DNA from: Candolleomyces eurysporus
Taxonomy: Eukaryota > Basidiomycota > Agaricomycetes > Agaricales > Psathyrellaceae
Direction of reading: 5' to 3'
Assembly (NCBI GenBank): GCA_027579435.1
Contig: JANBPK010000941.1
Location: forward strand, 1-64,000
DNA length: 64,000 nt
The notes below the pieces were generated by a model. The model was given only the letters and a program-made list of their open reading frames with translations. It had not been told where the DNA came from and made no database searches. A program made the position numbers and the translations under genes. Each line of letters opens with the position of its first letter. Positions within the stretch are counted from its first letter, which is position 1. Below are positions 1-10,490 of the stretch, one piece after another.

Positions 1-1
1 A

Positions 2-1515
2 GTCGAACAACAAGAAGAACAAACCGACCCGTCTCAGCCCCAACCAGATCAAGGTCCTTCCCCCCCCGACTAAAACACCGACTCCGCCCCCACCACCTTC
101 ACCCCCACCCGTACAAGAACCCTGTCAAGGACGTATCCACTTCTTCAATCCCTACGAATCCTCCGACGTCTCGCTTCTCGAGGGAATTGAAGACGTTTGC
201 CGAAATCAACCTTGTCCGTTCCGATCCTATACAGGAAACCCTCCCGAAGAACACTACCAGAAGCCAACTGAAACAAACGCTAAGTGGGCCAAAAACCAAA
301 GTCACAGCTGGTACATTTGTGACGGAAACGACAAACACGCCTTCTGGATCGAAAAGAAAGCCGACGTTCGTCTTAGTCGACGAGGAAACTACTTTCCCTG
401 CCGAAAACAACCTTGCCCTTTTCGATTGAATCAAGCACAAGGATTTAATCTTGCAGTCCTCGAACCCACTTCCGAAATCAACAAGCAAATTATTCTTCAA
501 ATGGCTTCAGGATCATCATCGTCATCCCCTTCCGTCGCTCGAACCACCACCGATAAATCAAAAATCGGTGGAGCGAACAAACCAGATCCCTATGATGGCA
601 ACCCCAATACTTATCGCAACTTTGTCACTCGATTCAAGATCTACTCCGAACTCAAGAAAGACGAATTCCCAGAAGGAGAAAAGAAAGTTCTTCTTTTCTT
701 ATCTTTTCTCATCGACGAAGCAGCTCTTTGGGCAGATAACTGGATTATCTCCAAGACTGGAAACGATGGGAAAGTCACATATGGGAATTTCCCTGAAATC
801 TTCAAGGAGTTCGAAACAAACTACGCCCCTGTCGATCAACGTCAAAATGCAGAATTCGAACTGGACAACCTCAAACAAGGAAGCATGCCAGCAAACGAAT
901 TTGTAACTCAATTCAAACGACTCGCCAGAGAAGCTAATCAACTTAGTAAAGCTACCACTACCAATCAAGAATCCGATCCAGCCGATATCGCCCTACGAGC
1001 CAAGTTTCAGAAGAAACTTCATCCTCGACTTTGGAAGACCATTCTGGACGAACCAAGAGCTCAACAGCCAAAGACANTTTGAAGAATGGTGCAAGAGAGT
1101 CATCGAAAGAGAAGGAGATTGGCGCAACATGATCCGAGTCACTGGTGGCAATGTTCTTCGACGCCAACCCAGAATCAACAATCTTCGCACCTCTTCCCCT
1201 GACGAAATCAATGCTGCTCGACTCACTCAATCTCAACGAGAAGAATGCCGAAAGAAAGGCCTTTGCTATCGATGTCAGAAGCAAGGGCATCTCGTCAAAG
1301 ATTGCCCCCTCCCCGCTCCCAACAACACCGCTGGATCGTCTCGACCCCCTCCGTTTAAGAAGAAAGAAGACCAGAAGCAAAAGAAGAAGCCAACTGCCAA
1401 AGAAGTCTATCGCTATATCCGTAATGCTCCGAAGAATATGGAAGAATCCGAAGTCAAGAAACTTGAAAGATACATGGAAGAAGGAAGCTCCGATGAAGAT
1501 AACAAGGATTTTTGA
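2..1515 (+). CDS. gag: Ty3 Gag polyprotein, 5' partial, interrupted by an n
   Basis: Forms the virus-like particle and packages element RNA. The frame is open from the window edge, well before the first Met of the core (position 501). The upstream part encodes a Pro-rich stretch and two copies of a Cys motif, CRNQPCPFR (198-224) and CRKQPCPFR (399-425). The core has the usual capsid-like helices (YDGNPNTYRNFVTRF near 590) and a CCHC zinc knuckle, CYRCQKQGHLVKDC (1264-1305). A single n at 1077 shifts the frame; removing it joins the two halves without a stop. Near position 60 a run of eight C also looks one base too long. The stop at 1513-1515 overlaps pol in the -1 frame. Confidence 0.85.
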
Positions 1516-4500
1516 AGAGGAGATCTGGATCGACGCCAGTATCTCCAACGTTTACAATTCACTCTGTACTAGTAGCCGAGATGGACCACAATTCTATGCG
1601 TATTCCGATCATCCTCTCGAGTGACTGGAGCAGTGTGAACAAAAACGTCGAACTGAAAGCCTTGATCGATTGTGGAGCAGAAGACGTCTTTATTGACCAA
1701 TCTTTTGCTGCTTTACATCGACTTCCTCTTACCCAACTGAAGAAACCCCTCAAAGTCTTTAATGTGGACGGAACTCCCAACAAAGAAGGAAGAATTACAC
1801 ACTTTACGCGTCTCAAGCTTACCGTCAATGGCAAGAAGAAGAGAACTGCATTCCTGGTTACCAGACTAGGNAAAGAAGACGTGATCCTTGGCCTTCCTTG
1901 GTTGAAGAAAGAAAATCCGATNATNGACTGGAAAGAAGGAACCTTAGAATGGAAACAAGANCGACAAGAAAACCCGGAGCCTCAAGAAATAATCGCGGAT
2001 TTGAANACCGAAACGAAACCCTTGTGGATTCGAGCCAAGACCACAACCTCTCAGACGCTCGCGCAGAAGCACGAAGAAGTCAAGAAAGAAGTTCCTCTTG
2101 AAGAACANATTCCTAAAGAATATCACGACTACCTCAAAGTATTCGACAAGGAAGCTGCCGCTCGTTTCCCTGACCCAAGACCTTGGGATCACGCTATTGA
2201 NCTGAAGCCCGATTTTATCCCAAGAAGAGGAAAGATTTATAGTCTTTCTCCTCGAGAAGANAAGGAACTNGAAAAGTTCCTAGAAGAAAATCTNGCCAAG
2301 AAGTATATTCGACCTTCGAACTCCCCACAAGCCTCTCCATTCTTCTTTGTTGCCAAGAAGGATGGCTCGCTTAGACCTTGTCAAGATTATCGAAAACTTA
2401 ATGAAGCCACAATCAAGAACGCTTATCCCCTTCCTCGTATTCCAGATCTTCTCGATAAACTCAAGAAGGCCAAGTTCTTTACCAAGATGGACGTGCGATC
2501 TGGATACAACAACGTTCGCATCAAGAAAGGAGACGAGTGGAAAGGGGCTTTNGTTACCAACAAGGGTCTATTTGAACCCACGGTGATGTTCTTTGGACTC
2601 ACCAATTCTCCGGCAACTTTCCAAGCAATGATGGACTCCATTTTCGAAGAAGAAGTCAGAGAAGGAATCGCGATTGTCTATATCGATGATATCCTCATCT
2701 TCGCCGAAACGCTAGAAGATCTCGAACGATTCACCAANNGAATTCTGAAGAANCTACGAGATCACGACCTTTACCTCAAACCAGAAAAGTGCGCCTTCGC
2801 TCGACGAAAGGTCGATTACCTTGGATTCATCGTAGAAGAAGGNAAGATTTCCATGGATCCAGTCAAACTAGCTGGATTGAAAGATTGGCCGGTTCCNACC
2901 ACCGTCAAACAAGTTCGATCATTTTTAGGATTCGGCAATTTCTATCGAAAGTTCATTGGAGGCTACTCTCTGATAGCTCGTCCCCTCAACGATCTTCTGA
3001 AGAAAGACATCCGGTTCGAATGGACACCAAAAGCACAAGAAGCTTTCGACCTTCTCAAGAAGAAGTTCACCGAAGAACCGGTGTTGATGATGCCTGACCC
3101 AACTCGACCTTTCCAGATCGAATCAGACGCATCATTATATGCATCGGGAGCGGTACTGACTCAAATGGACGCCAATGGCAAACGACACCCCGTATTTTTC
3201 CTTTCCCAAACCTTTACTCCCACCGAACAGAATTATCAGATCTACGATCGAGAACTCCTTGGAATCATCAGAGCTCTCCGAGAGTGGAGACATTACCTTC
3301 AAGGATCCCCTCATCCGGTCACCATTTACACCGATCACCTGAACCTCCTCTATTTCAGAAATCCCCAAAAGCTAAACGATCGTCAAAGGCGTTGGATCCC
3401 CGAGTTAGCTCAGTTCGATTTCAAGTTTGAATATCGAAAAGGAACGAGTATGATCCAATCTGACACCCTCTCTCGAAGACCAGATCATCACCCCTCTGAA
3501 GAAGAAGAATCGAAACAAATCATTCTTCTTTCCCCNGACAAATTCATCTCGAGTATCAAGATGGAAATCGATGGAAGTCTTTTCGATGCGACTCTTCGAG
3601 AAGAAATTATTCTGAAGACTCAAGAAACTTCCTCTATGACTGAATTCCCNACTCTTTTGAAGGGCGAACTTCCCGAAAGTTGGGACCGACACGAAACTAA
3701 NGAAGGCACTCTTTACCTTTACAAGGGAAGAGTCTATATTCCACCAGATCAAGCCTTACGCAAGAAAGTTACGAAACTTTATCATGATTCACCGACAGCT
3801 GGACATCCCGGACAGCAAGCAACACGACTCGCCATTCAACGACATTATTATTGGCCAGGACTCACTCATTTTGTCAACCGATATGTTCGCGGATGTGTCG
3901 CCTGCCAACAGAACAAGATCAACCGACGNCCGACCAAACCCCCTCTTTTCCCCATAGAAGCCAGCACTGAACCTCGACCTTTCGCTCAATGTTCTATGGA
4001 TCTTATCACCGATCTTCCTATGTCCAAAGGATTTGATTCGATCCTAGTCATTGTTGACCACGGACTCACCAAAGGGGTGATATTCACTCCTTGTCTCAAG
4101 ACGATCACAGCGGAGCAAGTCAGTGATATCCTGCTCCAGAANCTTTTCACGAANTACGGANGACCGAACAAGATCATTTCTGACCGAGGTCCTCANTTNG
4201 TAGCCGGAAGCTTCAAAGAGGTCCTCAAACGAATGGGAATTTCTAGTGCACCTTCCACTGCTTATCATCCTCAAACCGATGGAGCCACTGAACGAGTCAA
4301 TCAAGAAGTCCAAGCCTATCTCTCAATTTTCTGTACTGTCAATCCCGAAACCTGGGTTGATCGACTTCCTCTCGCCGAGTTTACCCATAATTCTCGAACC
4401 CATGCCGAACGACAACACTCCCCTTTTGAACTCCTCTATGGATACCAACCTCCCTCTATCCCGAACGTCCTTGGAGAATCACAATTCCCAGCGGCAGAAG

Positions 4501-5201
4501 AAAGGCTGCGCTCTTTAGAGGCAGCTAGAAACGAAGCCTTAGCAGCTCACGAGCTTGCTCGAGCTAGGATGAAAGACAGATTCTCTTCCACCTTTACCCC
4601 ATTCAAGAAGGGTCAGAAGGTCTGGTTAGAATCTAAGAACCTCAAGTTGCCGTATCTCTCCAAGAAAATTGCCCCAAAGCGAGAAGGTCCCTTCAAAATA
4701 TCCGAAGTTCTTTCCCCNGTTACCTATCGACTTTCCCTTCCGAAGCTCTGGAAGATTCACAATGTCTTTCACGCCACTCTTCTAACTCCATTCATTGAGA
4801 CGGACACTCACGGTCCTGCTCATCCGACTCCAATTCCTGACATCATAGAAGGAGAAGAAGAATACGAAGTCGAAGGAATTCTACGCCACAAGAAAAAGGG
4901 AACCAAAACGCTCTATCTCCTCAGATGGAAGGATCAGCCGACCACAGAAGATAGTTGGGAACCTGAAGAACATCTCACGCATTCGCAAGAACTTTTAGAA
5001 GACTACTGGTCTAGAATGAAAGAACATGCCAAGAAGAAAGAGAAGACTAGAAGGAAGCGAAATCGCGCCATTCGAACCGCGCATTTTGTCAAAGCACGTC
5101 AAACCGTCGTCATACGAAGTCCTTTCTCAAAGATGATTATGCGGCAAGAACTTACGAAGACTCTTGGCCAAATGGTAATCACTCTTTACCAGAATCTATA
5201 A
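1512..5201 (+). CDS. pol: Ty3 Pol: protease, RT, RNase H, integrase, chromodomain
   Basis: A single 1,229-codon frame. Domains in order: aspartic protease with a D-C-G-A active site (about residue 54) and ILGLPWL flap-side motif; reverse transcriptase with YIDD (about residue 390); RNase H ([13 protein letters not shown], later YTDH); integrase with an HHCC zinc site (CVACQ at 3900) and a D,D-35-E core (SMDLITD, ISDRG, ERVNQE); and a chromodomain ([13 protein letters not shown] to DSWEPEEHL, about 4860-5010) followed by a Lys/Arg-rich tail. There is no ATG at the start. Expression is probably by -1 slippage on the T5 run just before the gag stop (TTT at 1510-1512 can re-pair at 1509-1511). 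It carries 26 n characters, 24 at third codon positions. Confidence 0.95.
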   Translation: MKRRSGSTPVSPTFTIHSVLVAEMDHNSMRIPIILSSDWSSVNKNVELKALIDCGAEDVFIDQSFAALHRLPLTQLKKPLKVFNVDGTPNKEGRITHFTRLKLTVNGKKKRTAFLVTRLXKEDVILGLPWLKKENPXXDWKEGTLEWKQXRQENPEPQEIIADLXTETKPLWIRAKTTTSQTLAQKHEEVKKEVPLEEXIPKEYHDYLKVFDKEAAARFPDPRPWDHAIXLKPDFIPRRGKIYSLSPREXKEXEKFLEENXAKKYIRPSNSPQASPFFFVAKKDGSLRPCQDYRKLNEATIKNAYPLPRIPDLLDKLKKAKFFTKMDVRSGYNNVRIKKGDEWKGAXVTNKGLFEPTVMFFGLTNSPATFQAMMDSIFEEEVREGIAIVYIDDILIFAETLEDLERFTXXILKXLRDHDLYLKPEKCAFARRKVDYLGFIVEEXKISMDPVKLAGLKDWPVXTTVKQVRSFLGFGNFYRKFIGGYSLIARPLNDLLKKDIRFEWTPKAQEAFDLLKKKFTEEPVLMMPDPTRPFQIESDASLYASGAVLTQMDANGKRHPVFFLSQTFTPTEQNYQIYDRELLGIIRALREWRHYLQGSPHPVTIYTDHLNLLYFRNPQKLNDRQRRWIPELAQFDFKFEYRKGTSMIQSDTLSRRPDHHPSEEEESKQIILLSXDKFISSIKMEIDGSLFDATLREEIILKTQETSSMTEFXTLLKGELPESWDRHETXEGTLYLYKGRVYIPPDQALRKKVTKLYHDSPTAGHPGQQATRLAIQRHYYWPGLTHFVNRYVRGCVACQQNKINRXPTKPPLFPIEASTEPRPFAQCSMDLITDLPMSKGFDSILVIVDHGLTKGVIFTPCLKTITAEQVSDILLQXLFTXYGXPNKIISDRGPXXVAGSFKEVLKRMGISSAPSTAYHPQTDGATERVNQEVQAYLSIFCTVNPETWVDRLPLAEFTHNSRTHAERQHSPFELLYGYQPPSIPNVLGESQFPAAEERLRSLEAARNEALAAHELARARMKDRFSSTFTPFKKGQKVWLESKNLKLPYLSKKIAPKREGPFKISEVLSXVTYRLSLPKLWKIHNVFHATLLTPFIETDTHGPAHPTPIPDIIEGEEEYEVEGILRHKKKGTKTLYLLRWKDQPTTEDSWEPEEHLTHSQELLEDYWSRMKEHAKKKEKTRRKRNRAIRTAHFVKARQTVVIRSPFSKMIMRQELTKTLGQMVITLYQNL

Positions 5202-5305
5202 AGACTGACTCCCCAGAATCCTTCGACCTCCCAACCTACTACCTCCAACATTCCTTCCCTACTTACCCTTGCCCGTATCACCCTCGTCATCGTCATTGTT
5301 ATACG

Positions 5306-6668
5306 ATGTCTTCTTCTATTATACCGCCCTCTCCTCCGACTACGACCCCACCCACCGATCCCTACTCTGAGAGTCGTCGCGGTCCTGCCGACGGCTCTAT
5401 CCGATACGCCCTCTCCGAAATCGAATGCCGCGAAGCGCGGCGAAGAATCGCAAACATCAAGTCTGTTCAAGACTTGATCTGGTACGAAAAGAAGTACGCT
5501 GGTTGTCTCTCCACTTTCCCCAGCAACAACGACGACAACCGCTACTACTCCCAAGCTTTGAGGGAGTATAAACTCACAGCTGACCGGCTGAAAGAAGCCA
5601 ATGAAACCTTGGACCGCCTCCTCCCTATCCTCGATTGTATCGAGAAGGAGGTAGAAAAGGCAGAAGACCTCACCTGGCGCCTCGCAGAGGATAAGACCAC
5701 CCGATCCCGCTTCCTCACCTCCCATCTCCCAGAAATCCGGTCTGCTATCACCCAGCAGGCCCTCCGACATCGCCAACACGACGAGCAGTATTTGCTCGAA
5801 GAAAACAGAAAACAGGGGATCTCCCCTATCATCCGACACCCCTTCGACCACCCGAACCCCGCCGTCCGCGCGTTCTCTGATAAAGAACGCGAGGACAGAA
5901 TCTTCGCTAGCTGCGGCCGATGCAAGATCATCGGCCACTTCGATTCTGACCACATCGACGTGGTCTGTCCCCACTGCCAGAAGTCCGCCCCCGGCCACCT
6001 GGCCATTTTCTGTAACAAGAAGCCTGCCCCAACTCCAATTTCTAAGGAAAAGGAAACATGGAGAGGGGATTCTGAGGAATGGAGTCGTCCCCAACAGAAC
6101 GCCTGGGGGACTTGGAACGAGAAGGATATTCCCAAGGAAACTTGGGAAGAATATAAGAAGAAAACGTACCCCCCGGAACCTTCCCCTGACCCCATCCTCC
6201 TTACCTCGGCCCCTTCCAAACCCTCTTTCTCCCCAGATCCTCCTATGCCCACATATCGCCCCGGTTCCGCTCCCCTCACCGTAAAGAAACCTTTTTACGC
6301 TTCCAACCCTCGACCTCCCTCCCCCCCCTACTGCCTCCAGTACGCAAGCTGCGTACTTAAAGAAGACTGAAGAACGTCGTGCGGCCAAGGGTAGGAAACC
6401 TTGGTCCAAAATTCAGGGTGAACAGGCGATCCTGGATAAAGGAGGGAGGAAAGCGCTCAATGCGGAGCGTAACAAGAAAACCATGGAGATGAAGGGTAGA
6501 GGTAGAGGCAAAGGTGGAGGATCCATCCGCGGGAGGCCTGCTAACTATCGGGTACATGATGTGCCCATGAAGACCAAGGACGCTGGGGAGAATAGTGACG
6601 ATGATTGGATGCACGGCGAGTATGATCCAGGGTGGAACTCGGATGCGGAACATAACCTCAGAACATGA
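5306..6668 (+). CDS. Third ORF of the Ty3 element, Zn-ribbon-like, function unknown
   Basis: Lies 104 bases after pol, inside the element and before the LTR. The ATG at 5306 opens 354 codons. The same protein appears to continue in the next frame to 6668: the frame changes at a run of eight C (6321-6328), and with seven C the reading is continuous (about 453 residues). Features: a Pro/Ser-rich N terminus, a charged helical or coiled-coil middle (about residues 35-170), a paired Cys/His motif (CGRCKIIGHF, then VVCPHCQKSAPGHLAIFC), and a basic Gly-Arg tail (MKGRGRGKGGG) ending in an acidic segment. I recognise no named family. It has no signal peptide or membrane helix, so it is not an envelope protein. 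A nucleic-acid-binding accessory role is inference. Confidence 0.8.
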
Positions 6669-6736
6669 GGCAAGAAGTTTTCTTTTGTTTTGTATTAGTA
6701 TGTTGTTTGGGACAAACAATCTTGTTTTGGGGGTAG

Positions 6737-7147
6737 TGTTATGTAATAACCCCTAGGGTATCTTTTTTTCTATTGTTTACTTGTATTTGACTCGGACTCC
6801 CTCGGACTTCTCTCCTTAGTAGCACGTTATCTTCCCCTTTGCCCCAGTTTTAACCCTTAGCCCGAGGATACCCTTGACCCTGTGGTTCTTTTTCTCATCT
6901 ATTACTTTTTATTTTGCTTCTTTGCCCTTTACCCTGCTTCTTTGCCCTTTACCCTGCTTCTTTTCTATTAATAGCCGATAGTTATCAAGTAGGAACAGTA
7001 GAAGCATTAATGCTGGTCATTGGAATCGAGCCAGCCCGGACTTGCCCGATTAGTTCAAGTAGTATAAATACCGAGTTAAACCGTGTAGTAGTTCTTTAGC
7101 TTGTTCTCGAGAATCAAACCTCGTCTACTTGTACCTGGTGCCTGACA
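6737..7147 (+). repeat. 3' LTR of the Ty3 element
   Basis: Begins with TGTTATGTAATAACC directly after a G-rich tract (GGGGGTAG, a plausible polypurine tract) and ends TGACA, giving TGT/ACA ends and a length of 411 bases. A TATAAATA box lies at 7063-7070. The 5' LTR is outside the window, so the right edge rests on the terminal dinucleotide and is uncertain by about ten bases. An alternative reading is that TGGTGCC at 7138 starts a primer-binding site of a second, truncated element. Confidence 0.7.
7063..7070 (+). promoter_or_regulatory. TATA box within the LTR
   Basis: TATAAATA, about 85 bases before the LTR end, the expected place for the U3 promoter of an LTR retrotransposon. Transcription would start near 7095. 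Confidence 0.5.
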
Positions 7148-7171
7148 GATCTACCTCGACTTCTTTACCCT

Positions 7172-7930
7172 GTGTATGCTCAAACTGAGAACACAGTGGA
7201 CGCTCAACAACGAGTACATTCGCCTCGACATCGTCCCTCATCTTCAACTCGTAGGAGGCATAGACCTTACCCTAGGCCAAGTGCTTCTCACGATACCGAT
7301 CGTTCACCTCCTCGTCCTATTCGATTCACTCAACGTTTCCCAATTGTCGCCGTCTGCTCAAGAGCTGGTAGGAACCCTACAGCTACGACGTCTATTGGGT
7401 CCATTCGCTACGAAGAAGGATCAACTATTGTGGATATTACGTGCTTCGAACGCTATCCAGACGAGAGAATCATCACCAACTCCTTCAACCTCCGAGTAAC
7501 TAATTACATCGACGACGTCATCCTCACGCTTACAAGATATTGAAGAAGGACTTCGTTCTCTCGAATTCCCTTCTCTCAATCCAATCCAGGAATACCTTCT
7601 CCGATCCCCTCCTCCGGTTCCTCCACAACCCCTCGTTCCTAATCCTCCTCCTGCGACCCCAAACCTTCCCCAACAGATCCTCCTTTCCGAAGCAACTTGC
7701 GAGAGAGGAGTTCTTTCGCATTCGCTTTATACCTGGCAACGTTACGCTTCAAGTCCCAGAATATCAGTAATCTCTCTCAACGTCTGTCACCACCCACCCG
7801 ACCCCCGATTCGAAGAGCAATATCATCTTTCACTGTTTCTCATCACAGTGAATCTACGTACCTCATCTTGCATTGTCGAACCATTGGACAATCTGAGGTA
7901 CTCCATAACATCATCCCTGACTCCACATTA
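7172..7930 (+). other. Unresolved open frames between the LTR and the DIRS gag
   Basis: Two overlapping frames are open: 7172-7543 (123 codons, Arg/Pro/Ser-rich) and a frame open from 7176 to 7930 apart from one TAA at 7497. The second becomes Pro-rich with scattered Cys/His after 7540 and resembles a Gag N-terminal region in composition only. It could be the start of the DIRS gag or the 5' part of another Ty3 element. I cannot choose between these. Confidence 0.35.
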
Positions 7931-8497
7931 GTCCCTCCCTCCTATCCTCCCGGCTCTCTCCCCTCTCAGTTTCCTTCCCAACCTTCCTTTCAAGTCCCCC
8001 AACTCACCCAGCCCTACCCCGCCTACCCCTCCTACCAACTTCCCCAATCCCTCCCCTCCTTCCACTCCCAGCCCTTTCACTACTTTCTCTATCCCCAATC
8101 CCAGCCTCCTTTTCATCAATCCCAACCCTCCTCTCACTCCTTTCCCATTCCCTCTTACCCCTCCTCTTCCAACTCCACCAGGACCCAAGCTCGCACCCAA
8201 ACTCACCCTCGAGGTCAGAAGACCGGCCAGTGCTGCTTTCTATGCGGCGGCGGAGACCACAAAATCTTCAGCTGCTCGGCCTCTGTCAAAGTCGACGGCT
8301 CTCCCCTCTTCTGTACAGTCTCGAACGGCGCCCTCGTCACCGTCGCAGGCGGCAACCCCGTCTGTACGAAGTGGAACTCCAACGGAGCGATGGGTCCCAA
8401 CTGTCACTCCCACAACAGAGCCTCGCACCTATGCTCGCTCTGCGGAAGCGACCACCCAGCCACCTCCTGCCCCTCCAGGAGGCCGCGTCAAAACTGA
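7697..8497 (+). CDS. DIRS-like Gag with zinc knuckles
   Basis: 266 codons. A Pro/Ser/Gln-rich low-complexity middle (about residues 75-165) is followed by CCFLCGGGDHKIFSC and, about 70 residues on, HLCSLCGSDHPATSC. These two knuckle-like motifs bracket a conserved segment (PLFCTVSNG, NPVCTKWNSNG), an arrangement I associate with Gag-like proteins of Agaricomycete YR retroelements. The first 40 residues probably lie in a different frame upstream. The stop at 8495 overlaps the RT frame by a +1 shift. Confidence 0.7.
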   Translation: MRERSSFAFALYLATLRFKSQNISNLSQRLSPPTRPPIRRAISSFTVSHHSESTYLILHCRTIGQSEVLHNIIPDSTLVPPSYPPGSLPSQFPSQPSFQVPQLTQPYPAYPSYQLPQSLPSFHSQPFHYFLYPQSQPPFHQSQPSSHSFPIPSYPSSSNSTRTQARTQTHPRGQKTGQCCFLCGGGDHKIFSCSASVKVDGSPLFCTVSNGALVTVAGGNPVCTKWNSNGAMGPNCHSHNRASHLCSLCGSDHPATSCPSRRPRQN

Positions 8498-10490
8498 CGC
8501 CCTCCGCTCTCCCCTCACAGGAGAACTCCTCCCCCCTCCTCTTCCCGACACCATCGTCTCCACTAATCCCGAAATTCTTAATCGTATATGTACCCCCTAC
8601 GTCGCCGACGCCTTTGACGCCCTCTTCGACAAATTTCCCACTCTTCGAAACGAATTCCCTCATCTCACTCAGAAACTCCGAGAAGGCTTCCCGATGGGCG
8701 TCTTCCCGGACCTCAAAGAAACAGTCATATTCCCCAACAACAGGTCCGTCGAGCCGCACATGGACTTCGTCGACACATATTTCAAGGAGGAGGTTGAGTC
8801 GGGCAGGATGAGCGGCCCGTACACGAGAGAAGAGATGGAAGGGATTCTAGGTGGCCCCTTCCAGTGTTCTCCCATTGCTATCGACGAAAAGGAGGTCGAA
8901 GGCTCCTTCGAGAAGAAACTCAGGTTGTGTATCAACCTCTCAAAATCATCAAAAACTCATCCCTCGACCAATTCCTACTCTGACAAAGAGGACTTCCCGG
9001 CTCTTTACGACACCGCCGAATACGTAGCCGACCTGGTGAGTCCCTTTCTTCATTTCGGACCCATGTGTCCCGAGACTATGTGTCTCTCGGCTATGTATGC
9101 CGCTCAGCTCTATGCTGCGGGTCCTGTGTGCCCTCATTTCGGTCTTATGTGCCGCTCTTGGCCCTATGTGCCTCTCCTGGTCTTATGTGCCACGTTAATC
9201 ACGTCGCTGACTCGACGTGTACCTTCTCTCTCAGATCACATCCTCCCCCCCCTGGAACAGAGGCCATGGTCCTCGACATCTCCAAGTTCCACCGCCGCAC
9301 TCCCATTTGCGCCTCTCATAAGCGATGGTTCGTGATGCAAGGGAGAGAGGGCAACTTCTATCTCCAGCATTGCTGCCCGTTTGGTGCCACCGCCTCCGAA
9401 AGTAACTCTGCCCCCATGCCTCGCGCGGTCATCCGAGTCTGGTCGCTCCACTCCATCGGCCCGTCCCCCAAATGGAGTGACGACGTCTCCTCTCTCCGAC
9501 GACCTGTCTCGGGCTCTGGGACGGGCGATGACCCTTTCATATACGAGTACAGTCGCGAGGAGGTGATAGGCCTGACCGCTCCCACCGGCATCCCGTGGCA
9601 CGAAGAGAAGGGCCAGGATTACTCCCCGACCTTCACCTACGTCGGCCTCCTATGGGACATTCCCTCTCGACGAGTCTCTTTACCCGAAGAGAAGAGGAAA
9701 AAATTCCTTTTTCGCGCTGACTCATTTCTTGCCTACGTGAAGAACGGTGGTCGTGTCTCAGAGGAATGGCTCATGAAGCTTCATGGCTCCCTCTGCCATA
9801 TCGCCTTCGTACACCGCCTCGGTCGTTCTCATCTCGCCTCCATCTCCTCCTTCATCGCACACTACGCGAAATACCCTCGAGGCACCACCCTCCATCCTCC
9901 TCCCTCAGTCGTGACCGATGTCGCCTGGTGGGTCCAACAACTCTCCATCCCCGACTTCACCCGTTCTCTCGTCCCTTATGGCGAACTCTTAGACCCTGGC
10001 ATCAGTGTCGACGCCTCCACCGATTGGGGCATCGGACTGGTCTGGGGTGACGAGTGGGACGCTTGGAGACTAGCTGAAGGGTGGAAGGGCCCCTGGAGAG
10101 ATATCGGTTGGCTCGAGTGCCTTGCCCTCGAGCTCCTCGTTCTTCATCTCGAAGCTCGAGGCCTTCGCGACTGCAAGGTTCGAGTCCAGTCTGATAACCG
10201 GGGTATTATTGGCGCCTACTATAAAGGCCGTAGCCGCAATGTCGAGGTTAATTACTCGATTCGAAGGTTCTTCCTTCTCTCTCTACTTTCCCCCTCATCT
10301 TACTCACTCTGATAACAGATTCATGTACATCCTGGACGCTCTCCATATCTCGCTTGATGTCGTTTATGTCAAGTCTGCTGACAACCCCGCTGACCCTATC
10401 TCGCGCGGAGATTTGGGTCCCGGGTCTCGTCGAATTGCCTCAAAATTCGAGCTCCCTACTGAGCTCCGTCCCTATGTCCTCCATGTATAG
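8496..10490 (+). pseudogene. DIRS-like reverse transcriptase and RNase H
   Basis: Starts in frame right over the gag stop. The first part (to 9035) has the RT thumb-side block (LREGFPMGVFP, GPYTREEMEGILGGPFQCSP). A GT-AG intron fits at 9036-9234. The exon then resumes as PPGTEAMVLDISKFHRRTPI only if the C8 run at 9245-9252 is read as seven C. The catalytic motif is K-W-S-D-D (about 9472), where this family normally has K-W-V-D-D. RNase H follows with D (ISVDAST), E (WLECLALELL) and D (VQSDN). A further frame change at about 10,270-10,320 precedes the last segment ending NPADPISRGDLG. Broken as read; homopolymer error cannot be excluded for the C8 site. Confidence 0.75.

Larger units (their letters stand above)
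1..7147 (+). mobile_element. Ty3/gypsy chromovirus, 5' end outside window
   Basis: The order gag, protease, RT, RNase H, integrase, chromodomain, extra ORF, 3' LTR is read directly from the sequence and defines a Metaviridae/chromovirus retrotransposon. The integrase precedes a C-terminal chromodomain, which in this lineage targets integration to marked chromatin. Pol is a single open frame of 1,229 codons, so the element is young or recently active. The 5' LTR and the start of gag lie outside the window. Gag carries one inserted n (1077) and the third ORF one likely extra C. Both may be sequencing errors rather than real damage. Confidence 0.95.

Noticed and set aside
99..500. 133-codon minus-strand frame opposite gag
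   Set aside because: A shadow of the gag N-terminal frame; low-complexity composition with no domain.
5186..6409. 407-codon minus-strand frame opposite the third Ty3 ORF
   Set aside because: The plus-strand frame has an ATG, a Cys/His motif and a position inside the element; the minus frame is Gly/Val/Arg-rich low-complexity sequence caused by the codon bias of the real ORF.
5306..6668. Third Ty3 ORF as an envelope gene
   Set aside because: Right position but no signal peptide, no membrane helix and no cleavage-like site; Cys/His motif and basic tail fit a nucleic-acid binder instead.
9236..9601. 121-codon minus-strand frame within the DIRS RT
   Set aside because: Antisense shadow of recognisable RT sequence.
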